Positions 16,600-26,813 of a DNA stretch of 64,000 nt are shown here, one piece after another (within the stretch, counting starts at the first letter, position 1; each line of letters begins with the position of its first letter). The notes beneath the pieces were generated by a model, which saw nothing but the letters and a program-made list of their open reading frames with translations, had not been told where the DNA came from and searched no databases. This stretch comes from Geoanaerobacter sp964528055 (GTDB lineage: Bacteria; Desulfobacterota; Desulfuromonadia; Geobacterales; DSM-12255): the NCBI GenBank assembly GCA_964528055.1, contig CAZGQM010000012.1, positions 1 to 64,000 on the forward strand. Direction: 5' to 3'. A program made the translations under genes and the position numbers.

Positions 16600-19089
16600 A
16601 TGGTTACTCTTACAATCGATGACAAGCAGGTAACGGTATCCAAGGATGCCACCATATACGATGCTGCCAAAGCAGCAGGAATCCGGATTCCCATCATTTG
16701 TCACGACAAGAAGCTCCTGCCTTTTGGCGGATGTCGTATGTGTCTGGTCGAAGTTGAGCAGATGAAGGGGCGTCAGATTCCCGCATGCACAACTCCGGTT
16801 ACCGAGGGGATGATCGTCAGGACATCAACTGACGAGATCATCAAGGCCCGCAAGATGGTCCTTGAGCTCCTGCTGCTCAAGCATCCAATTGACTGTCCGG
16901 TCTGTGATGCTGCAGGGGACTGTGATCTTCAGAATCTCACCTACGAATACCAGGTGAATACAAACCGCTTCACTGATGAGAAGTTCAATTGGAAGATTGA
17001 TTACGAAAATCCTCTCATTGAACGCGACATGAACCGATGCGTTCACTGCGGAAAGTGTGCGAGGATATGTGACGAAATCGTCTGCTACGGTGCCTACTCT
17101 TTCATCAACCGTGGAATAGAGGCAAAAATCGGTACGGAGTTTGACGGGCCTCTCAACTGCGAATTTTGTGGTTCATGCGTCTCGGTATGCCCAGTAGGTG
17201 CTTTAATCAGTCGCCCGTTCAAGTTCAAGGCACGATGGTGGGCACTCAACAAGGTTAAAACCGTATGTTCGTATTGCGGAACAGGTTGCCAGCTTACTCT
17301 TGGCACAAAGGACGATAAAGTAGTCACCACCGTTTATGACGAAAATCAAGGATTTCATAACGGGCAGCTCTGTACCCGTGGTCGGTGGGGTTATCAGTTC
17401 GTGAATAGCGACAAGCGCCTAACCACTCCGTTGGTACGTAAAAATGGTCGTCTTGAACCAGCAACCTGGGAAGAGGCGCTGGGACTTGTTGCAAAACGTC
17501 TGAATGATGCCAAGGGAGTACCCGATTCTCTGGCAGCACTGGTGACCCCACGTCTGACCAATGAAGAGTTGCTATCCCTTAAGAAGCTTTTCAAGGAAGC
17601 CCTGGGTTGCGACAATCTAGATCACTCTGGTGCCTATGCACATGAAGCTCTGACGGCAGGCGCGAAAGAAAGTCTTGGCTATCCCGGATCTCCTTCGGTC
17701 ATTGCAGATATACAAAAAACAAATCTGCTGCTGGTCGTAAAGACTGATGCGTACGAAACTCATCCGGTACTAGGTTTTGAGATTAACCTTGCTGTTAAAC
17801 TCAAGGAAGTTGATCTTCGTATTATTTCGGATAAAAAGGGCAAGCTTTCAAGATTGCCAGGAGCTAATACTTACATTCATAAGCCAGGCAGTGAACTTCT
17901 GCTCTTAAACTCGATAGCAAAGCATATTCTCGAGGAAAATCTGCATGATGTCGCTGCAGTTCAAGCAATAGGCGGATATGCAGCATTCCAGAAAAGTCTT
18001 GAAGGGTGCGGAGCTGATCAAGCAGCAGCAGAGTGCGGTATTTCCGCTGAAGAGATTAAGACCATCGCTCGTGAGTATGTAAAGGCCGAGAAAGCACTAA
18101 TAATTCTGCCTACTGGCATGGGGTATCCAGGTCACGGGAAAGAGCTTGCACAGGCTCTGATAAACCTGTCGCTCATTACTGGAAAGATTGGCAAGGAAGG
18201 CTGCGGGGTTTTAATCCTTGGGGAGAAGAACAACAGCCAGGGTGCAGCAGACCTTGCAATAAACCCGACATCAGGTGGTAAGGATGCGCAGGCAATTCTT
18301 GCTGGGTGTGCAGCAGGGTTGATTAAGACCTTGCTGATCGCAGGAGAGAACCCCGTTGTCTCTTACCCGAACCGTAAGCGAGTAGAAGACGCACTCGATA
18401 AGGTTGAGTTTCTGGTGGTTCAAGAGCTATTCCTTACTGAAACTGCAGCAAAGGCCCACGTAGTGCTTCCTGTATGCTCTTTTGCCGAAAAAAGAGGGAC
18501 CTTTACCAGCGTAGGTGGTGCTGTACAGCGCCTCAATCCTGCTGTTAAACCGGTAGGGGAGTCCAGAACCGATTTTGATGTATTCAATGCGCTCCATACT
18601 ATCCTGACAGGACATCCCGTATTTGCCTCTATCGAAGACGCATTCCAGGAAATATCGTCAACAGTACCCGGCTATGCAGGGATGACAATAGAAGGGCTCG
18701 GCGACAATGGCGCAATCAGAGCCGTATCGGGAATAGCCACCTTAATTCCAGTAGCCTCGGCTGTAGCAGGCGCAGGTGATGGAAAGCTGGCCCTCGTAAC
18801 CGGCAGTGCACTTAATCACTCAGGCACACTTTCACTTTATGGTGAAGGACCGATGCTTGTCTGTCCTGAGGGCTATCTTGAACTGAACAGGGCGGATGCA
18901 AAAACACTCTCAGTGAACGACGGTGAGGTTATTACAGTAAAGTCAGCAACCGGTGAAGTCAAACTCAAAGCAAAAGTCGGCTCACGAGTGCCACAAGGTG
19001 TAGTATTTGCGCCGTATCACTTTGCTGATGCTTCCATCAACACCGTGACAACCGGTAGTGCCGTCACATGGGTCAGCGTAGGCAAGTAA
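16600..19089 (+). CDS. nuoG: NADH-quinone oxidoreductase subunit G
   Basis: 829-aa electron-transfer subunit of the peripheral arm. The N-terminal 2Fe-2S ferredoxin domain (CHDKKLLPFGGCRMC and a later ACTTPV) is followed by the N5 set with its histidine ligand (HPIDCPVCDAAGDC), two more cluster motifs (CVHCGKCARIC; CEFCGSCVSVCP), and an N7-type motif (CSYCGTGC with a later cysteine in GQLCTRGRWG). The rest is a molybdopterin oxidoreductase-like domain that does not bind cofactor in complex I. GGGGAGATAGAGG precedes the ATG. Confidence 0.95.
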   Translation: MVTLTIDDKQVTVSKDATIYDAAKAAGIRIPIICHDKKLLPFGGCRMCLVEVEQMKGRQIPACTTPVTEGMIVRTSTDEIIKARKMVLELLLLKHPIDCPVCDAAGDCDLQNLTYEYQVNTNRFTDEKFNWKIDYENPLIERDMNRCVHCGKCARICDEIVCYGAYSFINRGIEAKIGTEFDGPLNCEFCGSCVSVCPVGALISRPFKFKARWWALNKVKTVCSYCGTGCQLTLGTKDDKVVTTVYDENQGFHNGQLCTRGRWGYQFVNSDKRLTTPLVRKNGRLEPATWEEALGLVAKRLNDAKGVPDSLAALVTPRLTNEELLSLKKLFKEALGCDNLDHSGAYAHEALTAGAKESLGYPGSPSVIADIQKTNLLLVVKTDAYETHPVLGFEINLAVKLKEVDLRIISDKKGKLSRLPGANTYIHKPGSELLLLNSIAKHILEENLHDVAAVQAIGGYAAFQKSLEGCGADQAAAECGISAEEIKTIAREYVKAEKALIILPTGMGYPGHGKELAQALINLSLITGKIGKEGCGVLILGEKNNSQGAADLAINPTSGGKDAQAILAGCAAGLIKTLLIAGENPVVSYPNRKRVEDALDKVEFLVVQELFLTETAAKAHVVLPVCSFAEKRGTFTSVGGAVQRLNPAVKPVGESRTDFDVFNALHTILTGHPVFASIEDAFQEISSTVPGYAGMTIEGLGDNGAIRAVSGIATLIPVASAVAGAGDGKLALVTGSALNHSGTLSLYGEGPMLVCPEGYLELNRADAKTLSVNDGEVITVKSATGEVKLKAKVGSRVPQGVVFAPYHFADASINTVTTGSAVTWVSVGK

Positions 19090-19138
19090 AATATATATCG
19101 TCAGTTTTTACTACTAGCGAGAAGGGGAAGAGGAGCAC

Positions 19139-20176
19139 ATGGGATACGAACTGTTCGGACTACCAATGATCTACTACATAGCCATGATTGTGAAGGTCCT
19201 CGTGGTCTTCGTGTTCGTACTTCTAACCGTGGCATATGCAACCTATGCCGAGAGGAAGATCATCGGCCACATGCAGGTCCGTCTCGGACCAATGCGTACA
19301 GGATGGCACGGGCTTCTGCAGCCAATTGCGGACGGTGTAAAGCTCTTTTTCAAGGAAGAGATCGTACCATCTCAGTCTGACAAATTTGCTTTTCTTATCG
19401 CCCCTGTCATTGCCCTGATTCCTGCTTTTATAGGTTTTGCCGTTATTCCTTTTGGCGATACCATAACAGTGATGGGCTACAAGATTCCGCTGCAAATTGC
19501 TGCATTTTGGGACAAGGGTGCAGATAAGATTGTCGACCTCAACGTAGGGGTTCTCTATATCCTTGCACTTGCTTCTGTCGGAGTCTACGGGATAGTGCTT
19601 GCCGGATGGGCCTCAAATAGTAAGTATTCTTTACTTGGTGGTCTTAGATCATCTGCACAGATGATCTCTTATGAACTCGCCGCAGGTCTTGCCATAATCT
19701 CTGTTTTCATGATGTCCGAGTCTCTTTCACTGCAGAAGATAGTCGCAGATCAGGCAGGTTATGGTTGGTATGCCTTCAAACAACCGCTGGCTTTCATACT
19801 TTTCTTTATTTGCTCACTTGCGGAGATAAACCGTACCCCGTTTGACCTGCCGGAAGCTGAAACAGAACTCGTCTCAGGATTCTGTACAGAGTATTCAAGT
19901 ATGAAGTATGCAATGTTTTTTATGGCTGAATATGCCAACATGGTTACCGTCTGTGCTGTCACCACAACGTTGTTTCTCGGTGGTTGGCATGGGCCTGCCA
20001 TTCTGCCTGGGTGGTGCTGGTTTATCGCAAAGGTCTACTTCCTGATCTTTGTCTGCATGTGGATACGAGCTACCTACCCGCGCTATCGCTACGATCAGCT
20101 CATGCGTCTCGGATGGAAGGTGTTTTTACCGCTGACTTTGCTGAATATCGTGGTAACGGGCCTCATAGCCCGCTAA
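19139..20176 (+). CDS. nuoH: NADH-quinone oxidoreductase subunit H
   Basis: 345-aa membrane subunit with eight helices connecting the quinone site to the proton-pumping arm. Typical segments: YAERKIIGHMQVRLGP near residue 40, GWASNSKYSLLGGLRSSAQ, and the acidic loop EINRTPFDLPEAETELVSGF. AAGAGGAG lies just before the ATG. Confidence 0.97.
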   Translation: MGYELFGLPMIYYIAMIVKVLVVFVFVLLTVAYATYAERKIIGHMQVRLGPMRTGWHGLLQPIADGVKLFFKEEIVPSQSDKFAFLIAPVIALIPAFIGFAVIPFGDTITVMGYKIPLQIAAFWDKGADKIVDLNVGVLYILALASVGVYGIVLAGWASNSKYSLLGGLRSSAQMISYELAAGLAIISVFMMSESLSLQKIVADQAGYGWYAFKQPLAFILFFICSLAEINRTPFDLPEAETELVSGFCTEYSSMKYAMFFMAEYANMVTVCAVTTTLFLGGWHGPAILPGWCWFIAKVYFLIFVCMWIRATYPRYRYDQLMRLGWKVFLPLTLLNIVVTGLIAR

Positions 20177-20206
20177 TCGCCAACTTCACGGAAGAGGATA
20201 TCCGCC

Positions 20207-20605
20207 ATGATAATGCCGTTGATTAATGGTCTCAAAATCACGTTCATGCATCTTTTCAAAAAGCCGGTAACCCTGCAGTACCCGGATGAGCGTCCGAATG
20301 TTGCACCAAACTACCGAGGTCTGCATGCCTTGAAGGTATCGCATAGCAAGGCAAAATGTGTAGCCTGCTATCTCTGTCCTACGGTATGTCCTGCTAAGTG
20401 CATAACCGTTGAAGCGGGCGAGGATGCGAATCACGACAAGTACGCATCGGTATACGAAATTGACATGCTTCGCTGCATCTTTTGCGGATACTGTGTTGAA
20501 GCGTGTCCAGTTGATGCGATCAAGATGACGCAAACCTTCGAGCTGGCAAATTACAAGCGCGAGGACTTCATCTTTAACAAGGAATCCCTGTTAGAAAAGA
20601 AATAA
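20207..20605 (+). CDS. nuoI: NADH-quinone oxidoreductase subunit I
   Basis: 132-aa 8Fe-8S ferredoxin-like subunit carrying N6a and N6b between NuoG and NuoB. Both motifs are complete: CVACYLCPTVCPAKC and CIFCGYCVEACP. It is shorter than E. coli NuoI (180 aa), mainly at the C-terminus. AGAGGA lies 8 nt before the ATG. Confidence 0.96.
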   Translation: MIMPLINGLKITFMHLFKKPVTLQYPDERPNVAPNYRGLHALKVSHSKAKCVACYLCPTVCPAKCITVEAGEDANHDKYASVYEIDMLRCIFCGYCVEACPVDAIKMTQTFELANYKREDFIFNKESLLEKK

Positions 20606-20615
20606 AGGAGCAGCA

Positions 20616-21119
20616 ATGGAAACCTTATTCTTTACCTTTGTGGCAGCGGCTACTGTCCTTTTCGGTCTCCTGGTCGTGACATGCCGCAACCCTATCAACA
20701 GCGCGCTTTCGCTGATCATGACTTTCTTCTGTATTGCGACGCTGTACGTTACCCTTGATGCTCCATTTATGGCAGCGATACAGGTGCTTGTATATGCTGG
20801 GGCCATCATGGTGTTGATTGTCTTCGTGATAATGCTCCTTAATATCCGGGCGGAAACAGGGAAGCGGCACACCCACGCAAAAGTGATTGGTACAGTAGTC
20901 GGGTTCCTCACGCTTTTCCTGACCTTTAACTTCCTCAACAACAGTACATTGACGGGAGTTCGCGGAACCCTGAACACGGAAATTATCAACAAGGTTGGGA
21001 ATACAGAGTTAATTGGTCGGGCGATGTATACTGACTTCCTGCTTCCGTTCGAAATTACCTCAATTCTGCTGTTGGTGGCAATAATTGGTGCGGTTATCCT
21101 TACCAAGAAGAAAATATAA
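20616..21119 (+). CDS. nuoJ: NADH-quinone oxidoreductase subunit J
   Basis: 167-aa membrane subunit with five helices. The conserved third helix region QVLVYAGAIMVLIVFVIMLL is clear and the N-terminus (NPINSALSLIM) fits the family. AAGGAG lies 6 nt before the ATG, 10 bp after nuoI. Confidence 0.95.
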   Translation: METLFFTFVAAATVLFGLLVVTCRNPINSALSLIMTFFCIATLYVTLDAPFMAAIQVLVYAGAIMVLIVFVIMLLNIRAETGKRHTHAKVIGTVVGFLTLFLTFNFLNNSTLTGVRGTLNTEIINKVGNTELIGRAMYTDFLLPFEITSILLLVAIIGAVILTKKKI

Positions 21120-21137
21120 CGTAACAGGGGTGATGAG

Positions 21138-21440
21138 ATGCTTTCACTGCACAGCTATCTGCTACTAAGCGCAATACTATTTTCCATCGGGACCATCGGG
21201 GTTCTGGTTCGACGAAATGCAATTGTAATTTTCATGTGCGTCGAATTGATGTTGAATTCCGTTAATCTAACGTTTATCGCATTTTCCAAGTACCTCGGCA
21301 ACATAGACGGTCAGATATTTGTCTTCTTCGTCATGACAGTTGCCGCTGCCGAAGCGGCTGTAGGCCTTGCACTCATGATCGCATTCTATAAGAATCGCGA
21401 GTCGATCGATGTCGAGGACCTGAACCTGATGAAGTGGTAG
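21138..21440 (+). CDS. nuoK: NADH-quinone oxidoreductase subunit K
   Basis: 100-aa subunit with three helices. Conserved glutamates for proton transfer are in MCVELMLNSVNL and VAAAEAAVGLALM. The length and MrpC-like pattern are standard. Confidence 0.96.
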   Translation: MLSLHSYLLLSAILFSIGTIGVLVRRNAIVIFMCVELMLNSVNLTFIAFSKYLGNIDGQIFVFFVMTVAAAEAAVGLALMIAFYKNRESIDVEDLNLMKW

Positions 21441-21486
21441 CCACCGGCACGCAACGCAAGGAATCATTTCACACAAGGAGTCCGGA

Positions 21487-23493
21487 ATGTTTGACAATGT
21501 ATGGCTCATACCACTGTTCCCCCTGATCGGTTTTCTGGTCAATGGCCTGTTAGGCAAAAAGATCAAGAACGAAACAGTCATCGGATGTATCGGCGCTGGG
21601 GCGGTTCTCTGTTCGTTTGTTGTTGCGGTGATGACGTTTATCCGTCTAACCGGAATGCCGATTGAGAACCGAGTGCACGACGTAAAGATCTTCACCTGGA
21701 TCAAGTCAGGCACCTTCCAGGCTGACATCGCTTTTCTGATTGATCCACTCTCCTGTGTGATGCTTCTTATCGTTACGGGGGTAGGTTTTCTTATCCACAT
21801 TTACTCCATAGGTTATATGCATGGAGAAGAAGGATTCTACAGATTCTTTGCATATCTGAACCTATTCATGTTCTCGATGCTGCTCCTGGTGATGGGGAAC
21901 AACCTTCTGCTGATGTTTGTCGGCTGGGAAGGTGTTGGTCTCTGCTCCTATCTGCTTATTGGATACTACTTCCATAAGAAATCTGCTGGTGATGCAGGTA
22001 AAAAGGCATTCGTCATGAACAGGGTTGGTGACTTCGGTTTCCTCCTTGGTCTCTTCACTCTCTATTGGTATCTTGGTCAAAATCACGGAATCTGGACTAT
22101 TCAGTTCACTGAATTGGCAAAGTCTGCTGATCTGTTTCCTGTAGGTGGCATTGTAACCGTAATCACGCTCTGTTTCTTTGTTGGTGCGACCGGTAAATCT
22201 GCACAGATCCCCCTATACACCTGGTTGCCTGACGCAATGGAAGGTCCTACGCCGGTATCTGCACTCATACATGCAGCTACAATGGTAACGGCCGGTGTTT
22301 ACATGATCGGCAGAATGAATTTCCTTTTCATAAAAGCGCCAGAAACACTTATGGTTATCGCAGTTATCGGTGCGGCAACAGCTTTCTTTGCAGCAACAAT
22401 CGGTACAGCTCAGAATGATATTAAACGAGTACTTGCGTATTCGACCGTATCACAGCTTGGGTACATGTTTCTGGCTATGGGTACTGGTGCCTTTGCAGCA
22501 GGTATTTTCCATCTTATGACGCATGCGTTCTTTAAGGCCTGTCTGTTCCTCGGATCCGGTGCGGTTATTCATTCAATGCATAGCGCATTGCATCATGGCC
22601 ATCTTCACGATGACGCCCAGGACATGCGCAACATGGGCGGTTTGCGATCCAAAATGCCGCTGACGTTCATTACATTCTTGCTTGCCACAATTGCAATTGC
22701 CGGTATTCCAGGTTTTGCCGGGTTCTTCTCAAAAGATGAGATTCTTTGGATGGCATTTGCAAACCCCCATCACGGGAGCCTAAACTATGTCCTTTGGGGG
22801 CTTGGCGCTGTAGCTGCCGGATTGACTGCATTTTATATGTTCCGGCTCGTATTCATGACCTTCTTTGGCGAATGTCGTATCAATCCAAAGGTTAAGGACC
22901 ATCTTCACGAGTCACCGATGGTTATTGTGTTTCCACTCATAGTTCTTGCGCTCCTCTCAGTAGTTGGTGGTTATATTGGCGTACCGAAAATTCTTAGTGG
23001 ACTTCTTGGAGGTATTCCAAATTACTTTGAGCATTGGCTTGCTCCGGTATTTCAGTGGTCCGAGCATTATGTAAAGGCAAACGTTCACGGCGGTCCACAT
23101 CCCAGTCATGCTGTTGAGTGGGGGTTGATGGGGATTTCTGTACTAATTGCGGTCATCGGAATCACCATAGCTTTCACAATGTACGTAGCCAACAACAAGC
23201 TTCCAGAAAAGTTCACTTCAACGTTCCCAGCATTGCACCGTGCAGTGTTTAACAAGTGGTACATTGATGAACTGTATGATTTTCTCTTTGTTAACCCTTG
23301 TAAGGCATTTGGAAACTTCCTCTGGAAGGGATTTGACGTGCTTGTCATAGATGGGATTGTCAATGGAACTGCAAAGATAGTAATGGGTTTAAGTGCAGGC
23401 CTCAAGGGACTGCAGTCAGGTTACACTCACAATTATGCCCTCGGCATGGCGCTAGGCGCAGTAGTTATCGTAGCAGTCTATGTTTTACGGTAA
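21487..23493 (+). CDS. nuoL: NADH-quinone oxidoreductase subunit L
   Basis: 668-aa antiporter-like proton pump at the distal end of the membrane arm, with about sixteen helices. The Proton_antipo core includes GWEGVGLCSYLLIGYY, QIPLYTWLPDAMEGPTPVSA, and HAATMVTAGVYMI; the pumping lysines and the His-rich loop (HSALHHGHLHDD) are visible. The C-terminal part would form the lateral helix. AAGGAG precedes the ATG. Confidence 0.97.
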   Translation: MFDNVWLIPLFPLIGFLVNGLLGKKIKNETVIGCIGAGAVLCSFVVAVMTFIRLTGMPIENRVHDVKIFTWIKSGTFQADIAFLIDPLSCVMLLIVTGVGFLIHIYSIGYMHGEEGFYRFFAYLNLFMFSMLLLVMGNNLLLMFVGWEGVGLCSYLLIGYYFHKKSAGDAGKKAFVMNRVGDFGFLLGLFTLYWYLGQNHGIWTIQFTELAKSADLFPVGGIVTVITLCFFVGATGKSAQIPLYTWLPDAMEGPTPVSALIHAATMVTAGVYMIGRMNFLFIKAPETLMVIAVIGAATAFFAATIGTAQNDIKRVLAYSTVSQLGYMFLAMGTGAFAAGIFHLMTHAFFKACLFLGSGAVIHSMHSALHHGHLHDDAQDMRNMGGLRSKMPLTFITFLLATIAIAGIPGFAGFFSKDEILWMAFANPHHGSLNYVLWGLGAVAAGLTAFYMFRLVFMTFFGECRINPKVKDHLHESPMVIVFPLIVLALLSVVGGYIGVPKILSGLLGGIPNYFEHWLAPVFQWSEHYVKANVHGGPHPSHAVEWGLMGISVLIAVIGITIAFTMYVANNKLPEKFTSTFPALHRAVFNKWYIDELYDFLFVNPCKAFGNFLWKGFDVLVIDGIVNGTAKIVMGLSAGLKGLQSGYTHNYALGMALGAVVIVAVYVLR

Positions 23494-23541
23494 TACATAC
23501 AGAAATTTCTTCTTAGAGATAGAGCAAAAGGAGCAGATTCA

Positions 23542-25128
23542 ATGAACGACATGATCCTGAGCCTCATGACCTTTTCACCGCTGGTCGGGATACTGCTGCT
23601 GTTCTTCATCCCGAAGGACAGTCACGGCCTGCTGCGGGGGGTCGCCCTTGTCACATCGCTGGTCACTTTCTTCATCTCACTTCCAATAGCGACCGGATAT
23701 GTGACTAATGCCGAGTTTCAGTTTGTCCAGAAGATGCCATGGATCGCTGCTGGGCCGTTCCAGATGAGCTACCACGTGGGAATAGACGGTATCAGCCTTT
23801 GGCTCGTCATATTGACCACATTCATAATGCCGATTGCTATCCTTTCAACATGGACAGCCGTTGAAACCAAGGTCAAAGAGTACATGATCTTCCTGCTGCT
23901 CCTTGAAGTGGGAATGCTTGGTGCTTTCGTCTCTCTTGACATGTTCCTTTTCTACATATTCTGGGAACTAATGTTGATTCCGATGTACTTCATTATCGGA
24001 ATATGGGGCGGGAAAAACAGGGTCTACGCAACTATCAAGTTTTTTATCTACACAATGATCGGCTCGCTTCTCATGCTGGTCGCCTTGATCACACTTTATT
24101 TCAAGGCCGGTGGTGGAGATTTCAACATACTCCGTTTCTACGGGCTTAATCTCCCGATTGAGACGCAGATCTGGATGTTCCTGGCATTTGCCCTGGCTTT
24201 CTCAATAAAAGTTCCGATGTTTCCCTTTCACACATGGTTACCGGATGCTCACACTGAGGCACCGACCGCTGGTTCAGTAATATTGGCAGCCGTACTACTA
24301 AAAATGGGAACCTATGGTTTTGTCCGTTTTGCAATGCCACTTTTCCCGGAAGCAACGGCTAAATTTACTCCCCTCATCTGCACACTCGCTGTAATAGGGA
24401 TCATCTATGCAGCTCTTGTAGCCATGGTTCAGGAGGACGTGAAGAAGCTGGTCGCATACTCATCGGTTGCCCACCTTGGCTTTGTAATGCTTGGTGTATT
24501 TGCTCTAAACCAGCAGGGCGTTGCAGGCGGAATGCTGCAGATGCTCAATCACGGGGTCTCAACCGGCGCACTCTTCCTTATAGTCGGCTTCATATATGAG
24601 CGGCGGCACACTCGTCTTATTACTGACTTCGGTGGGCTCTCGAAGCAGATGCCTGTATTCGCGACAATTTTTATGATTGTAACTCTTTCTTCCATAGGAC
24701 TGCCTGGAACAAACGGTTTTGTCGGAGAGTTCCTTGTGTTGATTGGAGCATTTGAAAGCAACATTCGCTGGTATGCAGTTATCGCTTCCAGCGGCGTTAT
24801 CCTGTCTGCGGTATATATGCTCTGGATGTTTCAACGTGTTATGTTTGGTGAACTTTCCAATCCCAAGAATCAAAAACTGCTGGATCTCAATGCAAGAGAA
24901 TTAGTGATAATGGCACCACTTGTTATTCTTATCTTTGTTATGGGAGTATATCCGAACCCATTTCTCGATAGGATGGCGCCATCAATCGATAGAATGATAC
25001 AGATTACTAAGGCAAAGCAGCAGGTTGCAGTTCAAGCTCCTGCCATGATGCCGGCGCAGGCAGTACCTACCCAGGCTGAGCCCATGGGGCTCCCGGCCGG
25101 TCATCCTGCAGTGCCGGCAGTTAAGTAA
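23542..25128 (+). CDS. nuoM: NADH-quinone oxidoreductase subunit M
   Basis: 528-aa antiporter-like pump. Core motifs: FYIFWELMLIPMYFIIG (with the key glutamate), MFPFHTWLPDAHTEAPT and VAYSSVAHLGFVMLG. It has an Ala/Pro/Gln-rich C-terminal tail of about 35 residues (QVAVQAPAMMPAQAVP) unusual for the core family. AAAGGAG precedes the ATG. Confidence 0.97.
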   Translation: MNDMILSLMTFSPLVGILLLFFIPKDSHGLLRGVALVTSLVTFFISLPIATGYVTNAEFQFVQKMPWIAAGPFQMSYHVGIDGISLWLVILTTFIMPIAILSTWTAVETKVKEYMIFLLLLEVGMLGAFVSLDMFLFYIFWELMLIPMYFIIGIWGGKNRVYATIKFFIYTMIGSLLMLVALITLYFKAGGGDFNILRFYGLNLPIETQIWMFLAFALAFSIKVPMFPFHTWLPDAHTEAPTAGSVILAAVLLKMGTYGFVRFAMPLFPEATAKFTPLICTLAVIGIIYAALVAMVQEDVKKLVAYSSVAHLGFVMLGVFALNQQGVAGGMLQMLNHGVSTGALFLIVGFIYERRHTRLITDFGGLSKQMPVFATIFMIVTLSSIGLPGTNGFVGEFLVLIGAFESNIRWYAVIASSGVILSAVYMLWMFQRVMFGELSNPKNQKLLDLNARELVIMAPLVILIFVMGVYPNPFLDRMAPSIDRMIQITKAKQQVAVQAPAMMPAQAVPTQAEPMGLPAGHPAVPAVK

Positions 25129-25163
25129 ATATACGCTTATCAAGCTCCGGAGGTAAAGACTCA

Positions 25164-26639
25164 ATGGATATGCTTCAATTTCCGGCCAATATCGCGGCTG
25201 CAGCAGGTGTGAACTTTGCGGCAATTATGCCGGAGGTTATCCTCTCGGTCATCGCCATGGCGCTACTGCTCATCAATGTTTTTATCCCAAGTGAGCAAAA
25301 AGCGTACCTGGGGTACCTGAGCCTCGTTGGCATTGTAGTAACTTTCATATCAGTGTTGAGCGGATGGGACAATCCACAGGCCGGGTTCAATAACTCGGTG
25401 CTTCAGGACAACTTCTCACTCTTTTTTAAAGGGATATTCCTTGTTTCTGCATTTCTGACGATATTGATAACTGACCAATATCTTCAGCGTGAAGAGTGCA
25501 ACTGGGGTGAGATATATCCTCTAATTCTCTTTGCCACTGTCGGAATGATGCTTATGGCATCCGGCACAGACCTAATGACAATATTCCTCGGCCTTGAGGT
25601 TCTTTCCGTATCACTTTATGTCCTTGCTGGATTCAATCGTGCAAACGTAAAATCGAATGAGGCTGGCCTTAAGTATTTCCTTCTTGGTGCTTTTTCAACT
25701 GGGTTTCTTCTTTACGGGATGGCCCTTACTTATGGGGCTACAGGTACAACTCGTGTTGCAACAATAGCATCTTTCATCTCTCAGAATGGTTTAGCCCTAG
25801 GTAATCCCATGTTACTAGTGGGTATGTTGCTAATGTCGATAGGTTTCTCCTTTAAGATAGCAGCAGCTCCTTTCCATATGTGGACACCTGACGTTTATGA
25901 AGGGGCACCTACTCCCATGACAGCGTTCATGTCGGTAGGTCCTAAAGCAGCAGGTTTTGCAGCATTTCTTAGGGTATTGATTGTCGCATTTCCTGCTTTC
26001 CAGGCTGACTGGTCACAGCTTCTTTGGATACTGGCAGTGTTGACTATGACAATTGGTAACATTACCGCACTTTATCAGAATAATATCAAAAGAATGCTCG
26101 CATACTCCTCCATTGCTCATGCAGGGTACGTACTTGTTGGTTTTACTGCCGGGAACTCAGTTGGTACTGCTGGTATTCTCTTTTATATGCTTTCCTATGC
26201 TTTTATGAATATAGGTGCGTTTGCGATTATAATTATGGTTGGCAAGAAGGGTGAGCAGAATAATAACGTCTCCGATTATGCAGGTTTTGGTTTCAAACAC
26301 CCACTACTCGGAATGTGCATGTCCATATTCCTTTTTTCTCTCGCAGGGATTCCTCCGGCAGCTGGTTTTATCGGCAAGTTTTACCTTTTCTCTGGTGCTA
26401 TTCAAGCAGGCTATATTTGGCTCGCCATAATTGGTGTACTTAACAGTGCTGCGTCAGTCTATTATTACCTTCGTGTAATGGTGTTTATGTACATGAAGGA
26501 TCCGACTGAAGAGTTTGAATGGCTAAAAGTTTCGCCATCATTGGCTTTCTGCCTAATTCTTTCTGTAGCCGGGGTTCTGATTCCTGGGATAGTCCCTGGA
26601 AGACTTCTAGAACTAGCCCAAAAAGCACTTCTGATGTGA
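25164..26639 (+). CDS. nuoN: NADH-quinone oxidoreductase subunit N
   Basis: 491-aa antiporter-like pump and last gene of the operon. Motifs: GLEVLSVSLYVLAGFNR, APFHMWTPDVYEGAPTPM, and MLAYSSIAHAGYVLVG. CGGAGG lies upstream of the ATG. A strong terminator follows within 20 bp of the stop. Confidence 0.97.
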   Translation: MDMLQFPANIAAAAGVNFAAIMPEVILSVIAMALLLINVFIPSEQKAYLGYLSLVGIVVTFISVLSGWDNPQAGFNNSVLQDNFSLFFKGIFLVSAFLTILITDQYLQREECNWGEIYPLILFATVGMMLMASGTDLMTIFLGLEVLSVSLYVLAGFNRANVKSNEAGLKYFLLGAFSTGFLLYGMALTYGATGTTRVATIASFISQNGLALGNPMLLVGMLLMSIGFSFKIAAAPFHMWTPDVYEGAPTPMTAFMSVGPKAAGFAAFLRVLIVAFPAFQADWSQLLWILAVLTMTIGNITALYQNNIKRMLAYSSIAHAGYVLVGFTAGNSVGTAGILFYMLSYAFMNIGAFAIIIMVGKKGEQNNNVSDYAGFGFKHPLLGMCMSIFLFSLAGIPPAAGFIGKFYLFSGAIQAGYIWLAIIGVLNSAASVYYYLRVMVFMYMKDPTEEFEWLKVSPSLAFCLILSVAGVLIPGIVPGRLLELAQKALLM

Positions 26640-26657
26640 TGCATTGCAATACTGCAA

Positions 26658-26691
26658 AACAAAGCCCCTCTGAATACAGAGGGGCTTTGTT
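26658..26691 (+). terminator. Intrinsic terminator of the nuo operon
   Basis: 15-bp perfect stem (26658-26672 with 26677-26691), loop AATA, core AAGCCCCTCTG/CAGAGGGGCTT. It follows the nuoN stop codon directly. Confidence 0.92.
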
Positions 26692-26813
26692 GCTTTAAGC
26701 TACTTTATCAGTTAAGTGGATCATATGTGCGCATAAATAATAGCTCATTCTGAACATTCTATTCAAATTGCTTTTATGCATAAATGATTTGATTGTTGAT
26801 TGGAGAGTAAATT